The notes under the pieces were generated by a model. It did no database searches and was not told where the DNA came from. It saw only the letters and a list, made by a program, of their open reading frames with translations. The position numbers were made by a program, and so were the translations under genes. Below are positions 1 through 13,910 of a DNA stretch of 64,000 nucleotides, one piece after another. Source of the DNA: Excoecaria cochinchinensis (taxonomy: Eukaryota > Streptophyta > Magnoliopsida > Malpighiales > Euphorbiaceae); NCBI GenBank assembly GCA_947683425.1, contig CANTUQ010000018.1, positions 310,001 to 374,000 on the forward strand. The letters are read 5' to 3'. The stretch's first letter is position 1. Each line of letters starts with the position of its first letter.

Positions 1-2033
1 TCAAAATCCTAATCCATTCCCATCCAATCAATATAAACTAATAATATCCATCATTAAGATCTAACTATTCCAATAATATAGAGTATTCATATACATGCCA
101 TTATAAGACTAAAATCCAAAAACATACATGTACAGGATTCTAAAATCCTACCAAAAAATGTCTATTCAAACGAAAAATCTTCATTCAGCTTGCTTCCAAA
201 AGCGAGGCGTACTTACTCTAACATATCGCTTATCAACCTACATGTAATCATAAAACACTACATGCTGAGCTTAAATACGCTCAGTGTTGGTTATAATTCT
301 AAAGATTTCTATTTAACAATTTATGCATACAATAAGTAAAATGTGCATATAAAACATAATAACATATATTACAATATAATATCTCATTTAAACATTTAAA
401 CATAATACCATAACTTAATCTACAATGTAACCCATCAAAAATCCTTATTAGAGACAAATTATAGTTTAATGCCTAAGTTACACTTATTTCCATTTTTTCA
501 TTCAAATGCATGTATTTACAAAAATGCTAATAATAAGCATCATAGCACCTGAATTCATTACTTATCATGCAATTACAATTTTGTCCTCCTAAAGGACATA
601 TAATACTAAAATACTATTTAATCCATAAGTTACTACCAAATAACATATTAAACCAAACATTAACTATCAATCACTTTTGTCACTTTATTTAAATATGCAT
701 AAAAACATAATAATAGAAATATTTAAAATATTCTGGCTCATTATAAACATTTGATCATTATGTTCCATATATCAACTCACATTACTTATAAACTAAATCA
801 TAAGTCAAATTACAACATAATCAATCAATAAATCTCTCTCGAAGCAAATTGCAATATAATCAATCAATTAATTATATTAGAGACATATTACCATAAAAAC
901 CCCAAAATTTCATTTAATTACAAATTTACCATTACAATTCATTATTAACCATTTTAAGCTCCTTTTTACCATATTGCCCCTGTATAAAACTGGCAGACAT
1001 CTATGAACGGGATAAACGAGACATGAACCCCAAAGGCTCACAAACATACCAAAGAGACCCCAAAGGACCACCCCTATCTTTACCAGAGGGACCCCGAAGG
1101 ACCACCCCTATCTTTAAATACAGACAATAGAAATATAGATCGGTACTGTATTAAGACAGAACAATATATAGAATAGGACCGTCGTTGGCCTATAATAAGT
1201 GATACGCCATGCTCACACCTGCGGTCTTATGTCCCTATGGCTAGCCAAAATATCCTGAACTACACTTGACTACCAGATTATTACATAGGGCATCGTTATT
1301 TCATTCTCCATATTTTTAAATTACCAATCATATTTTTCATGGAATTTCATCATACTATTCCATTCTTTTCCATCCAAATCGTGGATTATACATTCCATTT
1401 CCAATCATTTGCCATTTCATGCCATAAAATCTATTAAATCATCGTAATACACATGGATTCATACATGTAACCCATTCAACCATGACATCAATTTTCCATC
1501 ATTAATTCTTTTCATCACCTTTAACATTTATTTAGGTGATTTACATGTCATATAACATAGCCATGCCATTATTTCATATCAAAATACATCAAAATCATGT
1601 CTTTCACATACATATACCTTTCGGCCACATCATATCCTCATTACCCATGTTTTATCTTTTTATTTTAATTGAAATAAAATCTATAATTCCCATAATAGCA
1701 TAATTCACCATAAATTATTCAATTAAATTCAAATAAATTTTTATTTAACTAATTATCCAATTTTTAGTATCAAATATAATAAAATCTCACCTTAACATCA
1801 ATTATGTCAAAATGTACATAATACATTATTTTATTATAAAATTCTTAAATAAATTCAAATAAAACCAATTAAATCAAATTACACTTAAAATCATAACATA
1901 TAATGGCTTATAACTCATAAATAACCACATTATTTATTAAGACAACTACAAATTCAATTTCAGCCATTTATAAAACTTTTCTTTAAAATTTAGTTTCCAA
2001 CATTTAAACATCTATTAAATTATATTATCACTT
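1..2033. other. AT-rich non-coding stretch, possible old minus-strand LTR remnant
   Basis: No coding region is visible. A palindrome-like motif at about 264-285 (GCTGAGC ... GCTCAGT) resembles the GCTTAGC/CACTAAGC motif found in the chromovirus LTRs near 46270 and 50767. A small tandem repeat occurs at about the same relative place as the repeats in the 45811 LTR. I infer, weakly, that this is an old Ty3-gypsy LTR in minus orientation which the CACTA element and Tat element 1 later entered. No LTR ends are visible. Confidence 0.35.
1025..1116. repeat. Short tandem repeat, about 32 bases per unit
   Basis: Two near-identical units lie at 1054-1082 and 1087-1116, sharing GGACCACCCCTATCTTTA. A third, partial copy of the CCCCAAAGG part begins near 1027. 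The chromovirus LTR has a similar short repeat pair (GATACCCGA at about 46507 and 46546), which supports the idea of an LTR remnant. Confidence 0.7.
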
Positions 2034-2335
2034 CACCACAAGGAAAAAATAGTTTCCTGACGGAAAATAAGTAATTTTTGCCGGGAGATAAATTTTTCGA
2101 CAAAAAATATTTTCGTCGGGATATAAATCGTAGGGAAATTTTCCCGACGGTAATATTTCCGTCGAGAAATGTCCCGACGGAAATGGATTTTTCGTAGGGA
2201 ATTTCCTGATGGAAATGCATTTTTCGTTGATAAATTTGTCGACGAAAAATGGAATTCCGTCGGGAATTTCCCAACGGAAATCCATTTTTGTCGGGACATT
2301 TCCCGACGAAAATCCCTTTTCATCGGGAAATTTAA
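2034..2335. repeat. Left CACTA terminus and subterminal repeats
   Basis: About ten copies, in both orientations, of a motif near TTCCCGACGGAAA follow the degenerate terminal repeat. In En/Spm such subterminal motifs bind TNPA and guide excision. The motif here differs from that at the right end (TTTAGCGACGGAA); only the CGACGG core is shared. The apparent open frames here on both strands are by-products of the repeat. Confidence 0.75.
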
Positions 2336-2606
2336 TAAAACTTTTAAAATTAATTTTTTAATTAATTATTTAACTTGTAATATTAATTAGTTATTTAACC
2401 TGTAATATTAATTGCAAAATAATCAAAATGAAGATAATATCTAAATTTAAATATCGAATACTAATTGAATATAATAATTGTACTAATCATAAAGTTAATA
2501 AGCATTACGCAAGATCATGATAGTTGCATATATATGTCTGTTTCAAAATCCTAAAGTAAGATGATGGTGGCAATGGCGGCTGATGAGTACGATCAGATTG
2601 CTGCGA

Positions 2607-4612
2607 TCATGAGGCGACCGTACCTTTCAAATTCACCATCTCATTGCGTAGCTCAGATATGTAGTCGAGATATTGTTGCCACCGAACTTCTGAATCTTGC
2701 CACCGAGCTTGTGATTGTTGCAATTCAGATCTCAGCTCACTAACAGTGTTCCGAAGTTCATGTACTTCCCTGGAGGCAGACTGTCTATTAGATGCGGCTG
2801 TACTTGAGCTTGAAGAATGCGAGGGACAGGACCTGGCAAAAGAACCTAAGCCAAATACCCATCCTCGCTGGTCTCTACTACCAACCACTTCATAATAAAT
2901 ATGATTCACATCAACATTATCGGAATTCTATGAATGTTGCTGAATTGTGTCTTGAACTTGTTCCTGTCGTAAAACAAATGTTTTATAATAAGCAACGATT
3001 AATAACAACTAATATTAAATATTTGTAAATTATAATACTTTTAACATACATGTAAAACTCTTGACCGAGAATTGACGAACGTTTGACCATCATGATTTTT
3101 GGTGTGTGTGTGTAAAAAGACCTCACCATAGGTAGGCGGTCTACCCATCGATGCTTCCTGTAAACATAAAAAGATTTATTGAGTATTCGTACAAAATTTT
3201 ATAAAAATTTCGGCAGAGTTTTCCCTATATTTTAACCATACCCCCTGTACACAAAGACAAAAAAACACTTCAAATTTATTGTTAAACTTGCATCCAACAT
3301 CCAACAACAATGCAAACTCCTCACACAATTAACATTCCCATCCTCCTCTATGTTAATGAGATAAATCTTAAACATTAATAACATTAATCACAGTAATAAC
3401 ACAGTAATAATAGTAAATTATACTAATATCCATTGATCCTTCCTCAAACATAAAAAGAATTATAGGTGAACTATAATCTATTGAGTATTCGTACAAGTTT
3501 TTACTAAAATTTCGACAGAGTTTCCCCTATATTTTAACCATACCTCCTGTACAAAAAGACAGAAAAACACTTCAAATTTATTGTTATGCTTGCATCCAAC
3601 ATCCAGCATCCAACATCCAACAACAATGCAAACTCCTCACACAATTAACATTCCCATCCTCCTCTATGTTAATGAGATAAATTTTAAATATTAATAATAT
3701 TAATTATAGTAATAACATTAGTATTTTCTAATACTTACAAGTTTATCTGCATGTTCCTGATGGGACATTGATCCTCTAGTATGGAAGCATGAACTGACTC
3801 CCTCAGGTCCTCCCCGTCTATTATTAGTATTCCGCTCTGAAATGGAAAGGGCCTTGGGCGTCGACCAATACTCTTCCCAGTGTGCCCATGTATCTTCGGT
3901 CATGTACCGAGGTCGTACTCCAGTGTGTAGCAAGCACACTAAGTCCTTGTAACGAGCTGGAGCATGACTCTCCCATGCATCATACATGATGTCATCAAAC
4001 ACCGAATCCTAGTAAAATTGTTTCTTATAAGAATGAATAAAAAACAAATTATAAGTAAGTGTAAACTATAATTTGAGCTGTAATTAATGTTATCATAATT
4101 TATTACCTTGAATTCTTCAAAATAAAATTTTTTTATTTCTTGTGACACCTTCTTCCAGACATAACCATCATATTCAATTCTGTTCTTGAACGTGGTTGTC
4201 ATGTTGCGTGAGCACTTTCCTGAAGTATTCAAACTAATATACAACAATCCTAATAAAGTTAATAAAATTAACAACTATCATTAAAATCAATACAAAATTA
4301 AATATTAATCACTTACTCCCCAGCTCTAAGGGTGATATAGATTCTTCCATCAACTCCAACTGAGCCAGGCATAGGTTGTTCCATTATATCTATTCCTGAT
4401 ACCTAAGTTGGCATAGATTCGGTGTGTGCCAAAGGAGTCGATTCAGTAGAGGGAGTGGTAGATGGTGCAATAGTAGGGATGGTCGGTGATACGCTAGCCT
4501 GAGTGTAGTCATTGAAACCAGGCGATGGGGATGCTCCATCACCAATATTGTCACCTCCATCATGCACCCTGAGACGTGGAGGAATCGTTTTACTCTTCTT
4601 TCGCTTAAACAT
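2607..4612 (-). pseudogene. TNPA-like CACTA gene (Transposase_24 type), broken
   Basis: The likely start is the ATG at 4612, opening a basic peptide (MFKRKKSKTIPPRLR). Exons can be traced at about 4612-4317, 4228-4107, 4009-3740, 3160-3068 and 2990-2607, with GT/AG-like edges. Exon 3 carries a motif typical of plant En/Spm-type transposase proteins (RRGGPEGVSSCFHTRG). Exon 4 has GRPPTYGEVF and a T-H-T-K-x-H-D-G element. The last exon ends in a glutamine-rich coiled coil. In-frame stops occur near 4403 and 2927. In characterised elements this partner binds the subterminal repeats. The family call rests on motif recognition, and the exon edges are approximate. Confidence 0.65.
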
Positions 4613-4751
4613 ATTTCCAACCTAACATTATGAAAAAATTGCATATTGTAAGATAATATAAAATAATCACATTACAATAAACATATTAAATAGAAAAATA
4701 AAACAGTGCAATATTAATTGTTCTCACATGATATAAAATTAGGTAAACAAA

Positions 4752-7700
4752 TTATTCGCTATCATCTCTAAGCTGTAAATGGTAATCACAATCATCCTCA
4801 TTTTTCGATGAAGAAGAATCAAATTCAAGCTCGTCATCGAATCCCTCGCCAACCAAAGTTTCCTCATCATCCTCACAGGAAATTTCAACAAATTCATTGT
4901 CTGCATAGTTCAACGTTTCATTATCATCATAATTCAGAGATTCATTTATTTCATGAACTTCCGGTTGTTCCTCTTGAAATGCATCATTATTTTTAGAGCG
5001 TTCACTTTGTCCGGCGGCTTTCCTTTCAAAGATGCCTCTTTGTTTTACTTTGCATGCTGCTAACCATTCCGAGTTGCCATGTTTTAAGCTTGGATAAGAG
5101 ACATAATATGCTGGATCACTTGCATTGCTAATACAAAAGGTTCAAAGTTACTAAATCTTCTACGCTGGTTTACATCAACTAAATTGTATCTGTTATTTAT
5201 TTTTGTTCCAACGTTATTAGTTGGATCAAACCATTCGCACTTAAATAATACACAACGTTTTATTGGTAATACGGGATACTCCAATTCAAGTATATCAGTA
5301 ATTTTCCCATAATAATCCTTCAACTCTCCTTGAATACAAACCCCACTATTTACCGTTTCCTTATTATGACCATGACTCTGAGTATGGAATTTGTATCCAT
5401 TCATGAAATATACCGGATACGATTTAACATATCGCAAAGGTCCTTTTGCAAGATCCATGATGTACTTATTGTCAATTGAATTTTTTGATGCCTACATATT
5501 AAAATATTATAACATCATTAAAATGAATATTTCATATATAATTGTATATATAGATTGCATTATTGAAGGTCACAACTTACATATGTCTTGAACCAATGAT
5601 GAAAGTCCTTTTCGACTTCTTTGTTCACCTCATTTTGATTTCTTTCAGGCATTAGCTCCCGTATCCATTCCTCAAACAATCTAAAATGCCCATATACAGC
5701 GTTTTATTACACCCTCCACATAGCAAATCAAATGAGAAATTTTGTGTATATATTAAACTTACCGCACAAAAGGCTGAACTTCTTCGCAATTTAATAAAAT
5801 ATAACTATGTGCCGCTGTTAATTCTGCCTCTGTTAGCATTTTCCTTATTGAACGGCCATGTAAACGCCCAGGATACGTAAATATGGATAAGTTTCTGTCC
5901 TGATTACTTGTTTCCCCGCCATCATCATTACGTGATATTTTTCACTGTCTTGTGTGTACATGTGGCTCAAAATAATGTGAAAAAAATGTCCTTGCTTCTT
6001 CGACCATGTACGCATTACATATTGAACCTTCAACTCTAGCTTTATTTTTAACGTTTTTCTTCAAGTGGAACAAATACCTACATGATATTTTTAATTGACA
6101 TTAATTACCATAACAAATTATAATAAAACTGCAATTGCATATCATAGATAGTTACCATTCAAATGGATACATACAACGATATTGAACAGGGACAATAAGT
6201 TTCACCTCATGTGCTAAATGCACAGGCAGATGCTCCATACAGTCGAAGAAGCTTGGAGGAAAAATTGCTTCAAGTTTGCACAGAATTACTAGAATTTTTA
6301 TTTCCAATCTTTCGATATCTGCCGCATTTATCTCATATGATGTTAAAGTTTTGAAGAAAATACTTAGCTCCGTTATAGCTTCCCACACTTTTGTCAGCAA
6401 TAACTCTAGAAATGCTATTGGGAGTAGCCTCTGCATAAAAACATGACAATCATGACTTTTCATATCGAATAACTTGTACTTTCTCATGTCGACGCACCTT
6501 GCCAAGTTTGATACGTAACCATCCAAAAACTTTAGCCCTTTTAACCACTCACACAAGACTTCCTTTTGTTTTTTGTCCAAAGTGTAGCATGCTTTGGAAT
6601 ATTTTTCGGTTATGTAATCTTTGTCTCACTCAGGCCTTCTACATATCAACTTTAAATCTGCCCGTGATTTTGCATTGTCCTTAGTCTTCCCTTCTATATT
6701 CATAATGGTGTTGAACACATTATCAAAAATATTTTTTTCAATGTGCATCACATCTAGATTATGCCATAACAAATTAGTCTTCCAATACGGCAAATCCCAA
6801 AAAATGCTTCTTTTCCTCCAACAAAAGTTTTTGTTGATTCTTCCATTAACTTCATCAGCATCAAGTTTTGTTACTGTAAGTAAACCCAATTCATCAACAT
6901 CTTGTAAAATTTGCTCACTACTTCTCACAACAGGAGGACTAGCTTATACAACTCTTTTCTTAATAAACCTGTTCTTGTTCCGTCGGAATGGGTGATCAGG
7001 TGGAAGGAATTTCCTGTGGTTGTCAAACCATGAAGTTTTGCACCCATGTTGAAGATAAAACCCATCTAAATCATTGCAACAATAAGGACAAGCTAGTTTT
7101 CCGGCTGTGCTCCAACCTGATAACATAGCATAGGCCGACAAGTCACTTACCATCCACATTAATGCTGCTTTCATTATAAAATTCTGTTTAAGTGATGCAT
7201 CATATATTTCAACACCAATATCCCAAAGCTGTTGTAATTCATAAATCAATGGCTGTAAATATACATCAATTTTGTGCTTCGAATTTCTAGGTCCTGGAAT
7301 AATAACTGTCAAGAACATATATGCCTTATTCATACACATCCATGGAGGAAAATTATAAGGAGTAATTATGATTGGCCACGATGAATATTATTGCCCTGAT
7401 TGACCAAAAGGTTTAAATCCATCTGTGCTCAAACACAGCCGAACATTTCAAGATTCAGCAGCAAAATCAGGATGGGTGTTATTGAAATGTTTCATGCAAC
7501 TGCATCTGATGGATGACTCATTATTCCACATGTGCTTTCGTGCTCATCATGCCATCTCATGTGAGGTGCAGTAACTTCGGATGCATGTAGTCTTTGAAGC
7601 ATATGAGTTAACGGAAAAAAATACATATGTTTCAAAGGTACCAATTTTTGCTTATTGCTGCAATTTCTCGGTTTGTACCTAGGTTGACTACGAAATTTGC

Positions 7701-8435
7701 ACTCTTGCAAATTCACGTCATCCCTCCAAAACAACATAAATCCCAACCGGCAACAGCCGATTTTCTTGACAGGCAAACCCAAGCCAATGATCATTTTCTT
7801 CACACTATACAAATTATCAACCATTTTATGGTCAGGAGGCAATGATTCATTGTACCATGCAAGAATTTTATCAAAACTTCGATCTGAAATATGGCCTTTG
7901 GATTTTATATTCAATATTCGAGCGATCGACGATAACTGAGTCATGTTATCACTGCCTGGCCATAACTCTTGATCTGCTGAATTTAATAAATCATAAAATT
8001 TTGTTGCATTTTCGTTGGATGCTTCCAGCATGGGTGTATTTTCCCTAAAATCACGGCCAGCTGCATCATAAACCATTTAGACATATGGATTATCAGTGAC
8101 CCCTACATCATATGTAGAAAATTCCCCCTCTCTTTTAAATTCAGATGCCGACATGTTACCCATATTTCCCATCGAGATGCTACATATTGATGGTTCCCCA
8201 TGTCGTGTCCACTCAAAATAATTTTGGACAAATCCCTTTCTCAACAAATGAAAATACACTTCATCAACTGGAAGATAACTAAGGTGTTTGCGCTTTTTAC
8301 ATGGACATCTTATTTTAGCCCCGTCCATGTATGCAGGCTGAGAACTTGTATATTCAATAAACGACTGAACCCCTTCCAAAAATTTAGATCCCTTGTTTTT
8401 CGTCTATACATCCAAGATCTATCTACGTTACTCAT
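4752..8435 (-). pseudogene. TNP2/TNPD-like CACTA transposase, broken
   Basis: The ATG at 8435 opens the transposon-associated N-terminal domain (DRSWMY, then IRCPCKKRKH and a GFVQNYFEWTRHGE segment). The central TNP2 domain follows (LSTDGFKPFG, PWMCMNKAYMF, WHNLDVMHIEKN, PVQYR-MYPFE). The last exon holds a DUF4216-like domain (CEWFDPT) and an acidic tail ending at 4752. Four exons fit GT/AG borders: 8435-6156, 6077-5763, 5682-5581 and 5491-4752. Damage includes a frameshift in an A run near 8408, a stop at 8077, a frameshift near 7493, stops near 7448, 7388, 6944 and 6626, one in exon 2, and a frameshift near 5135. The protein would cut and join transposon ends in the nucleus; this copy cannot. 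Confidence 0.85.
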
Positions 8436-8882
8436 AATTAATTCCAAAACTGTTACATGAATAAGGATACATCTGAATTAGAATTATAAATATCTAATTC
8501 CCAAAAAAAAAACTTAATATATTAGTCAATAAAACTAGAAACTCACAATACAAATATTATTACGAAAAATAAAAACTTAATTAAGACAATTGCTAGTCAT
8601 TTAAACAATAATTATACTGATTATTATGCTAAAAACATAGAAAAATACAAATTGTCATATTATAGTCAGCTTCATTACAATAAAAATAAAATCAACAATA
8701 GTAATAAAAAAATAAGTTTACAAAAATATTATATTCAATAATAATAAATATAATAATAATAATATTAATAATATTCAATTTATTTACGTTAATTATTCAT
8801 ATTATTATCTAAGCAAAAAAATACTAACAACTATACAAATTAACATAAATAAATAATAATTATAACAATACAAATTAATATA

Positions 8883-9020
<138 letters not shown>

Positions 9021-9599
9021 TAAGGTACAAATTTTACAGCTTTTATTTAAAAAAAAACTAACATGTATAACACTAATAATATGAAAAATACTATTAATAA
9101 ATTTAATAACAACATTTAAATTAATAAACTCATAAAAAAGGAAATATATATATATATACACAATAAAAACAACAAAAAAATAAATTTCTCAAATAAAGTG
9201 TTAATCTTATTATTTTCTAATAATACTAACAACATTAGATTTGTCATTTAATTAATTAACAACAATCCTACTAATACTATATAACACTAACAATCATCTA
9301 TTTCAACAATTGTTTAATTAACATCTAATTACAAAAATTATTCTAATAACAACAACATTACACATTAAAAACACTAATAATAATACATTACAAACAAGTT
9401 ATTCATAATGTTATTTAACAATAATAAAATATTTAATTAACATAAATCAATTAAAATAAATCTAACAACAATTAACACTAATTAATAATTAATTTTTTTA
9501 TTACACAATATTTAATATTTAACAATATCTAACAAACATAAATAAATTGATAATAATAATAATAATAATAACTTAATTTAAAAAAAATTGAGTTTAACC

Positions 9600-9930
9600 A
9601 GATCTGCCTACCTGACGCCGGAGGAGGAGGAGGAGGAGGAGGAGGAGCAGGTGGAGGAGGGGACGCGGCCCATGACGGTGCAGCTGTGGTCGATGCCGGC
9701 GGAGAGGAGGTGGCGCGCGGAGGGAGGAAAAGAGGAGGGAAGATCGGAGCGGGAAAAGAGGGAAGGGAGGGGAGAGAGGAGGAGGAGGGGAGGGGAGCTG
9801 TCGATCGAAGGGGACGGACGGACCTGCAGGCGCGTCGCGGTGGTCGGCGGTGTGAGGGCTGAGGACCAAAAAGCGGAGGGGAGAGGGAGGGGAGAAGGAG
9901 GAGAGAGAGAGTAGCGGGGGAAGAAGAAAA
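9600..9930 (-). promoter_or_regulatory. GC-rich, purine-biased CACTA 5' region
   Basis: Composition switches abruptly from AT-rich to very GC-rich, with long GAGGAGG runs on the plus strand and pyrimidine runs on the minus strand. It lies between the right subterminal repeats and the transposase start. I infer that it holds the transposon promoter or untranslated leader. No TATA box could be fixed. Open frames here are low in complexity and probably not genes. Confidence 0.4.
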
Positions 9931-9949
9931 TTATAGGGTTAATTTCATT

Positions 9950-10371
9950 TTAGCGACGGAATGATTATTCTGTCGCAACATAGCGACGAATTATTCATTC
10001 CGCCGCAACATTTAGCGACGGAAGGTGTATTCCATCGCTAATTAGCGATGAAATATTCAGTCCGTCGCAAAATTTAGCAACGGAAGATAATTTTGTCGCT
10101 AAATTAAATAAAATTGTTTTCCTATTTATTTAACGACGGAATATATATTTCGTCGCTATTTTTAGCGATGGTTTCAACATACCGTCGCTATTTTTAGTGA
10201 CGGTTTTGACGAATCGTCGCTAAAAATTGTCGGAGAAAATGGAGGGAAAGCTTGGTGCCATTTTTAGCGACAGAATTTAATTTTCATCGCGAATTTGGGC
10301 CGAAAAATAAATTCCACTGCAATTTAGCGACGAAAATCACTTCGTCGCTAAATTATACTTTTCTTGTAGTG
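9950..10371. repeat. Right CACTA terminus and subterminal inverted repeats
   Basis: About a dozen copies, in both orientations, of a TTTAGCGACGGAA / TTCCGTCGCTAAA motif, many paired as hairpins, end at the terminal repeat 10359-10371. This is the 5' end relative to the transposase genes. Confidence 0.85.
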
Positions 10372-10594
10372 GTTAATTAGCAATTATATGCATTCAATTA
10401 TAAGTAAAACACCAATTGAGGTTCATGTTTAATTAGGGAAGAAAATGCACATTTTAGTCAAAACAGGGTGTAGACACTGAGTCCTGAGATAGCCCAGACC
10501 GAAGTTACCCAATGATGAAAATGATACCTGTTCACAGGTAATAGACAGATAGAAGTGATGATTTCCTCAAAAAATATGTTTTTCCTTTTTAAAC

Positions 10595-10598
<4 letters not shown>

Positions 10599-10631
<33 letters not shown>
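10599..10631. repeat. (AG)n microsatellite
   Basis: About 16 AG repeats in the U3 part of the LTR, upstream of the TATA box. Confidence 0.95.
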
Positions 10632-10634
<3 letters not shown>

Positions 10635-10868
10635 AGGGGGTTATTTCTGGGGCCTGTGGTGTGAGGCCCATCTCACATTGGTGAGAGGTAGCCTCACTAC
10701 GTGAGGCGCATTTTACCTTGCTGAGAGGTAGCGTGAGACACCTCTCACCTGCCTCATGCACCCCACTGCCCCCAGTACCCTCTCTACTGTTATTTGGGGG
10801 GATTTGGTTGAAAAATGGAGGATTATGGATGATTTGGTGGAAAAAGAAACCTAATCCTTCAGAGGGAG

Positions 10869-10876
10869 TATAAAGG
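10869..10876 (+). promoter_or_regulatory. Probable TATA box of LTR 1
   Basis: TATAAAGG lies 400 bases into the LTR, downstream of GTGAGGC/CCTCAC palindromes. Transcription would start about 30 bases on, which defines the U3/R border. Position and sequence only. Confidence 0.55.
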
Positions 10877-12970
10877 AAAAAGTTGAAGAAACTGATGAAG
10901 AGGAGGAATTATTTTGAGAGGAGGCCAAAGAGAACTCAAAAAGAAAACAGGGAGAAAAGAAAGCTTTGAGTGCAAGAAAATGATTTTTATTCTCAAAGCA
11001 TTCTGAGATCGTTTCTTGAGCCCAGGAAATTAATTCCTGTCGTTTGAGATTCAATCGTCTTTGTTTTTTTCTTTAACGTAACCTTCATTTTAAAGTTTTT
11101 ATCAGTCTCTATTTTTATCGTTTTTAAGAAAAGCAAGGAGGAAAACTAGAACTTCTTCATCTGCAAATTAAAGATCATATCTGAGGGTAAATATTGGGAT
11201 AAATCTCCTCTTCTTTAATTCTTCTTTTTTATTTCTTATTTTTCTTTACTAAGTTTCCTATGATGTACATACTGTATATATTTGTTATTTGGTTTTATTA
11301 ATATATATATTGTATGTTTGTTGTTGTTTGTTATCAGATATGACCTCTCAATATTTGTCATGGTTGATCGGCATGTTTGTTGTTCTATTATTCATGTTTT
11401 GATGGTATATTATCATGTTTATTAGCCTGTTGGTATTCCTCTGTTCGTCCCTGTTTTTTGGTTATTTGAGTCTTGCCTGTGTTTTTTCTGTCTAAATCGT
11501 GTTACCCAATCGGATTTTGCCTTTGTTTTGTTCATAACATGTTTTGTATGATCGGATTGTGCATTGAGTTTGAGTCATGCTTTTGGTTTTCCAATCGAGC
11601 CATGAGCCTTTGTCCGGGTCGTGTTCCAGATTCACATGTCATGCTCTCTTTTGTCTTTCTCGCCTGTGAGGGCATTGCACGATTCGTGCATCTCTACACA
11701 AGTCGTGCACTCTTTGGCCTTCCCTATAAGCCTTTCCCTCGGCTTTTCTTTCTCTTGACCCGATTGTCCAAGCTTGTAAATTGTAAAATGCTTGATTGTA
11801 ATATAATTTTGCTCTGTTTTATCTTGTACATTTCTGTCGTAATTCACTTTGTTATTTTTACAGTTTTTTACACTATTAATAATTGTTAATGCTATAGTTG
11901 TATTATTTGTCAAGTTTTAATTATTTTATTGGTTTACTTAATTAGCTTATTTATTAGTTTTTATTTAATTGTTTGTTCATACATTATTCATTTAATTACT
12001 TTACTAATATTCATTTTATTTTTGTTTTGTTGCCTCAAATTTTTTTATTTATGCGAGTTATATTTACGCACGAGATGGAGGATTGGGTGATCAAAGACTG
12101 TCGAATTTAGGGTTTGCATTTTTATTGTATTTTTTTATTATATTTTTTTATATTGTATGTAAAAATGTATTTCACATTCGTTCGTATTACGGAAAATCAC
12201 ATTTTTTACAATAATTTATAACTTAGAATTTTTCTTAATAAAATGGACCAATGTTCTATTTTAATCAATAAAATCACACTTTCAAATGGAGAACTAATTT
12301 TCATAAAATGGGATCACTCATCCTGGTTTTTTTCAATCAATACCCAAAAATAGTTCTCCAATCTTTTCAAGTTAATAAAAAGGAACCAATGTTCTTAAAA
12401 TTTAATAAATTTCCCGATTTATGTATGATATATTTTAACTTTTTATGTGTTCATTTATTCATTCAGGCCCTTGTAATTATTTTTCGGGCAAAATTTATTC
12501 TTTTATGCTTTTTTATTTTATTTTGGGGGATTATTCTGTCCCATTTTTTATGTAATTTATTTACTGCCCTTTTTATCGCTTTATTTAATGCTTTTCAATA
12601 TGCTTGCAATGCGCTTTAATTTCAATGCATGATCGCGTGAGGTGAGAGATGGAATTTTAATTTCTTAAAAACTCAATTATAAATTTGACTTAAGTCATTA
12701 ATAAGAGTTAAGTTCCGAACACCTTCTCTGGTTTAAGACCCCCGAGGTTAGAGACCTTTCCCAATTTCTTGTAAATTGGGTGGCGACTCCAAAATAGCTC
12801 AAAGGTGCCTAAAGGTGTCATGATGCTAGATGATCCTTTCCAATGTTCTATTGGGAAGGAGGCATCCAAAATGTCTCATGATGCCCAACATCAAAAAGAC
12901 GCGAACCAATCCCTCGAGCCCTAAAAACAGGTAAAAAGAGGGCCTTTGCTAGGTTCAGCGTGTATCACAG

Positions 12971-12989
12971 TGGCAACTCCACTGGGGAC
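12971..12989 (+). promoter_or_regulatory. Primer binding site of Tat element 1
   Basis: TGGCAACTCCACTGGGGAC follows the LTR end after one base. It matches the TGGYGACTCCACTGGGGA type at 33417 and 54722. Ogre/Tat elements are primed by a tRNA-Arg; I could not verify the tRNA here. Confidence 0.75.
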
Positions 12990-13910
12990 TGATCGAAACC
13001 TTGCTTCGAAAGTGACTTAAGTTAAAATTATACTTAAGTTGTTAAGAATAAAAAATTCCATTTCTAATCGAAATTACATTGCATCCACTAGAGCCTTAGA
13101 ATTATGTCTTTTTGTCCCCTATCTACCCCAGTGCATTCCGAAAACACAACCTTACTTTCACTCATTGTAGGGAAGTGCTCGGAATAATCACCAGCCCAAG
13201 CCTCGTACCATCAAATAGTATATCAAATGGAGACCCGATTGGTCTCTATGCTCGTGATGAGCTAGACCCGTTGGCAGGGACCATGCTTGGGTAGACCTGA
13301 AGTAACACCACATTTGACCAAAGCTCATGTAATGGCAATAGATACTTCCACTAGGTGAAATGTACCATGATACCGTGCTTGCTATTTGAGCCGTCATGTA
13401 TTGCACAAAATTAATCAAATTAAATGGTCTTTCATCAAAGGCTTTTATGCCTCGGTGGGCCCATCTTAATTTTGTTGAATTGTTTAAATATATAATGGCC
13501 AAACACCCATATGTATGTACATTAGGCAAGAGATGTTATTCTGTCGGTTTTTCACCATGCACTATACGTGTTCAATGGGTTCCCTATTAACCCTTGGATA
13601 AAGCCCACCTAGGAAAGAAATCGTACTACCTCGTGTGTGGGAGTAACAAGGATGGAAGGATCTACTTGCTTGCTTATGTTTGTCTATGCTGCATCAGCAC
13701 GACCATGCATTGCACTTCAAATCATGCATCATCCTAAGAGAGGTGTGTTCTACAGCCATCATAGATTGATCCAGGTGGTTTAGAGGTCCCGATGATCGGT
13801 TAAGGAAGATTTCACTCTTTAGATTGCAAGAGCTAGTGTCAGATCAGAGTTCGAATTCTCTTTCAGAGGGTAGTGAGATATTTGCTTCAGAATCATCCAT
13901 AGAGACAAGT
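12990..13910 (+). other. Untranslated leader of Tat element 1
   Basis: This stretch between primer site and gag has no gene. It is conserved with 33435-34346 and 54740-55650, including the segment AATCACCAGCCCAAGCCTCG. Just before gag lies a possible splice acceptor (TTCTACAG, ending 13755), matched by TTTTGCAG ending 34197 in element 2. No additional 5' gene of the Ogre type is seen. Confidence 0.65.

Larger units (their letters stand above)
10469..12969 (+). repeat. 5' LTR of Tat element 1 (about 2.5 kb)
   Basis: The LTR starts TGTAGACAC and ends TATCACA, one base before the primer binding site. It contains a TATA box at 10869, palindromes upstream of it (for example CCTCACTACGTGAGG near 10690), and the motif GAGGGTAAATATT at 11183 shared with the other three Tat LTRs. 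The flank CAGGG (10464-10468) is a candidate target duplication; its partner lies outside the window. Open frames within the LTR have no recognisable content. Confidence 0.85.

Noticed and set aside
2020..2390. Several overlapping reading frames on both strands
   Set aside because: They are the six-frame image of CACTA subterminal inverted repeats, with no domain and no codon structure.
9588..9914. Glu/Arg-rich frame on the plus strand and Pro/Leu-rich frame on the minus strand
   Set aside because: Low-complexity purine-rich DNA in the CACTA 5' region; neither frame has recognisable content.
11473..12619. Hydrophobic frames in LTR 1 that look like membrane proteins
   Set aside because: T-rich LTR sequence translates to Phe/Leu/Ile; no conservation with the other Tat LTRs at protein level.
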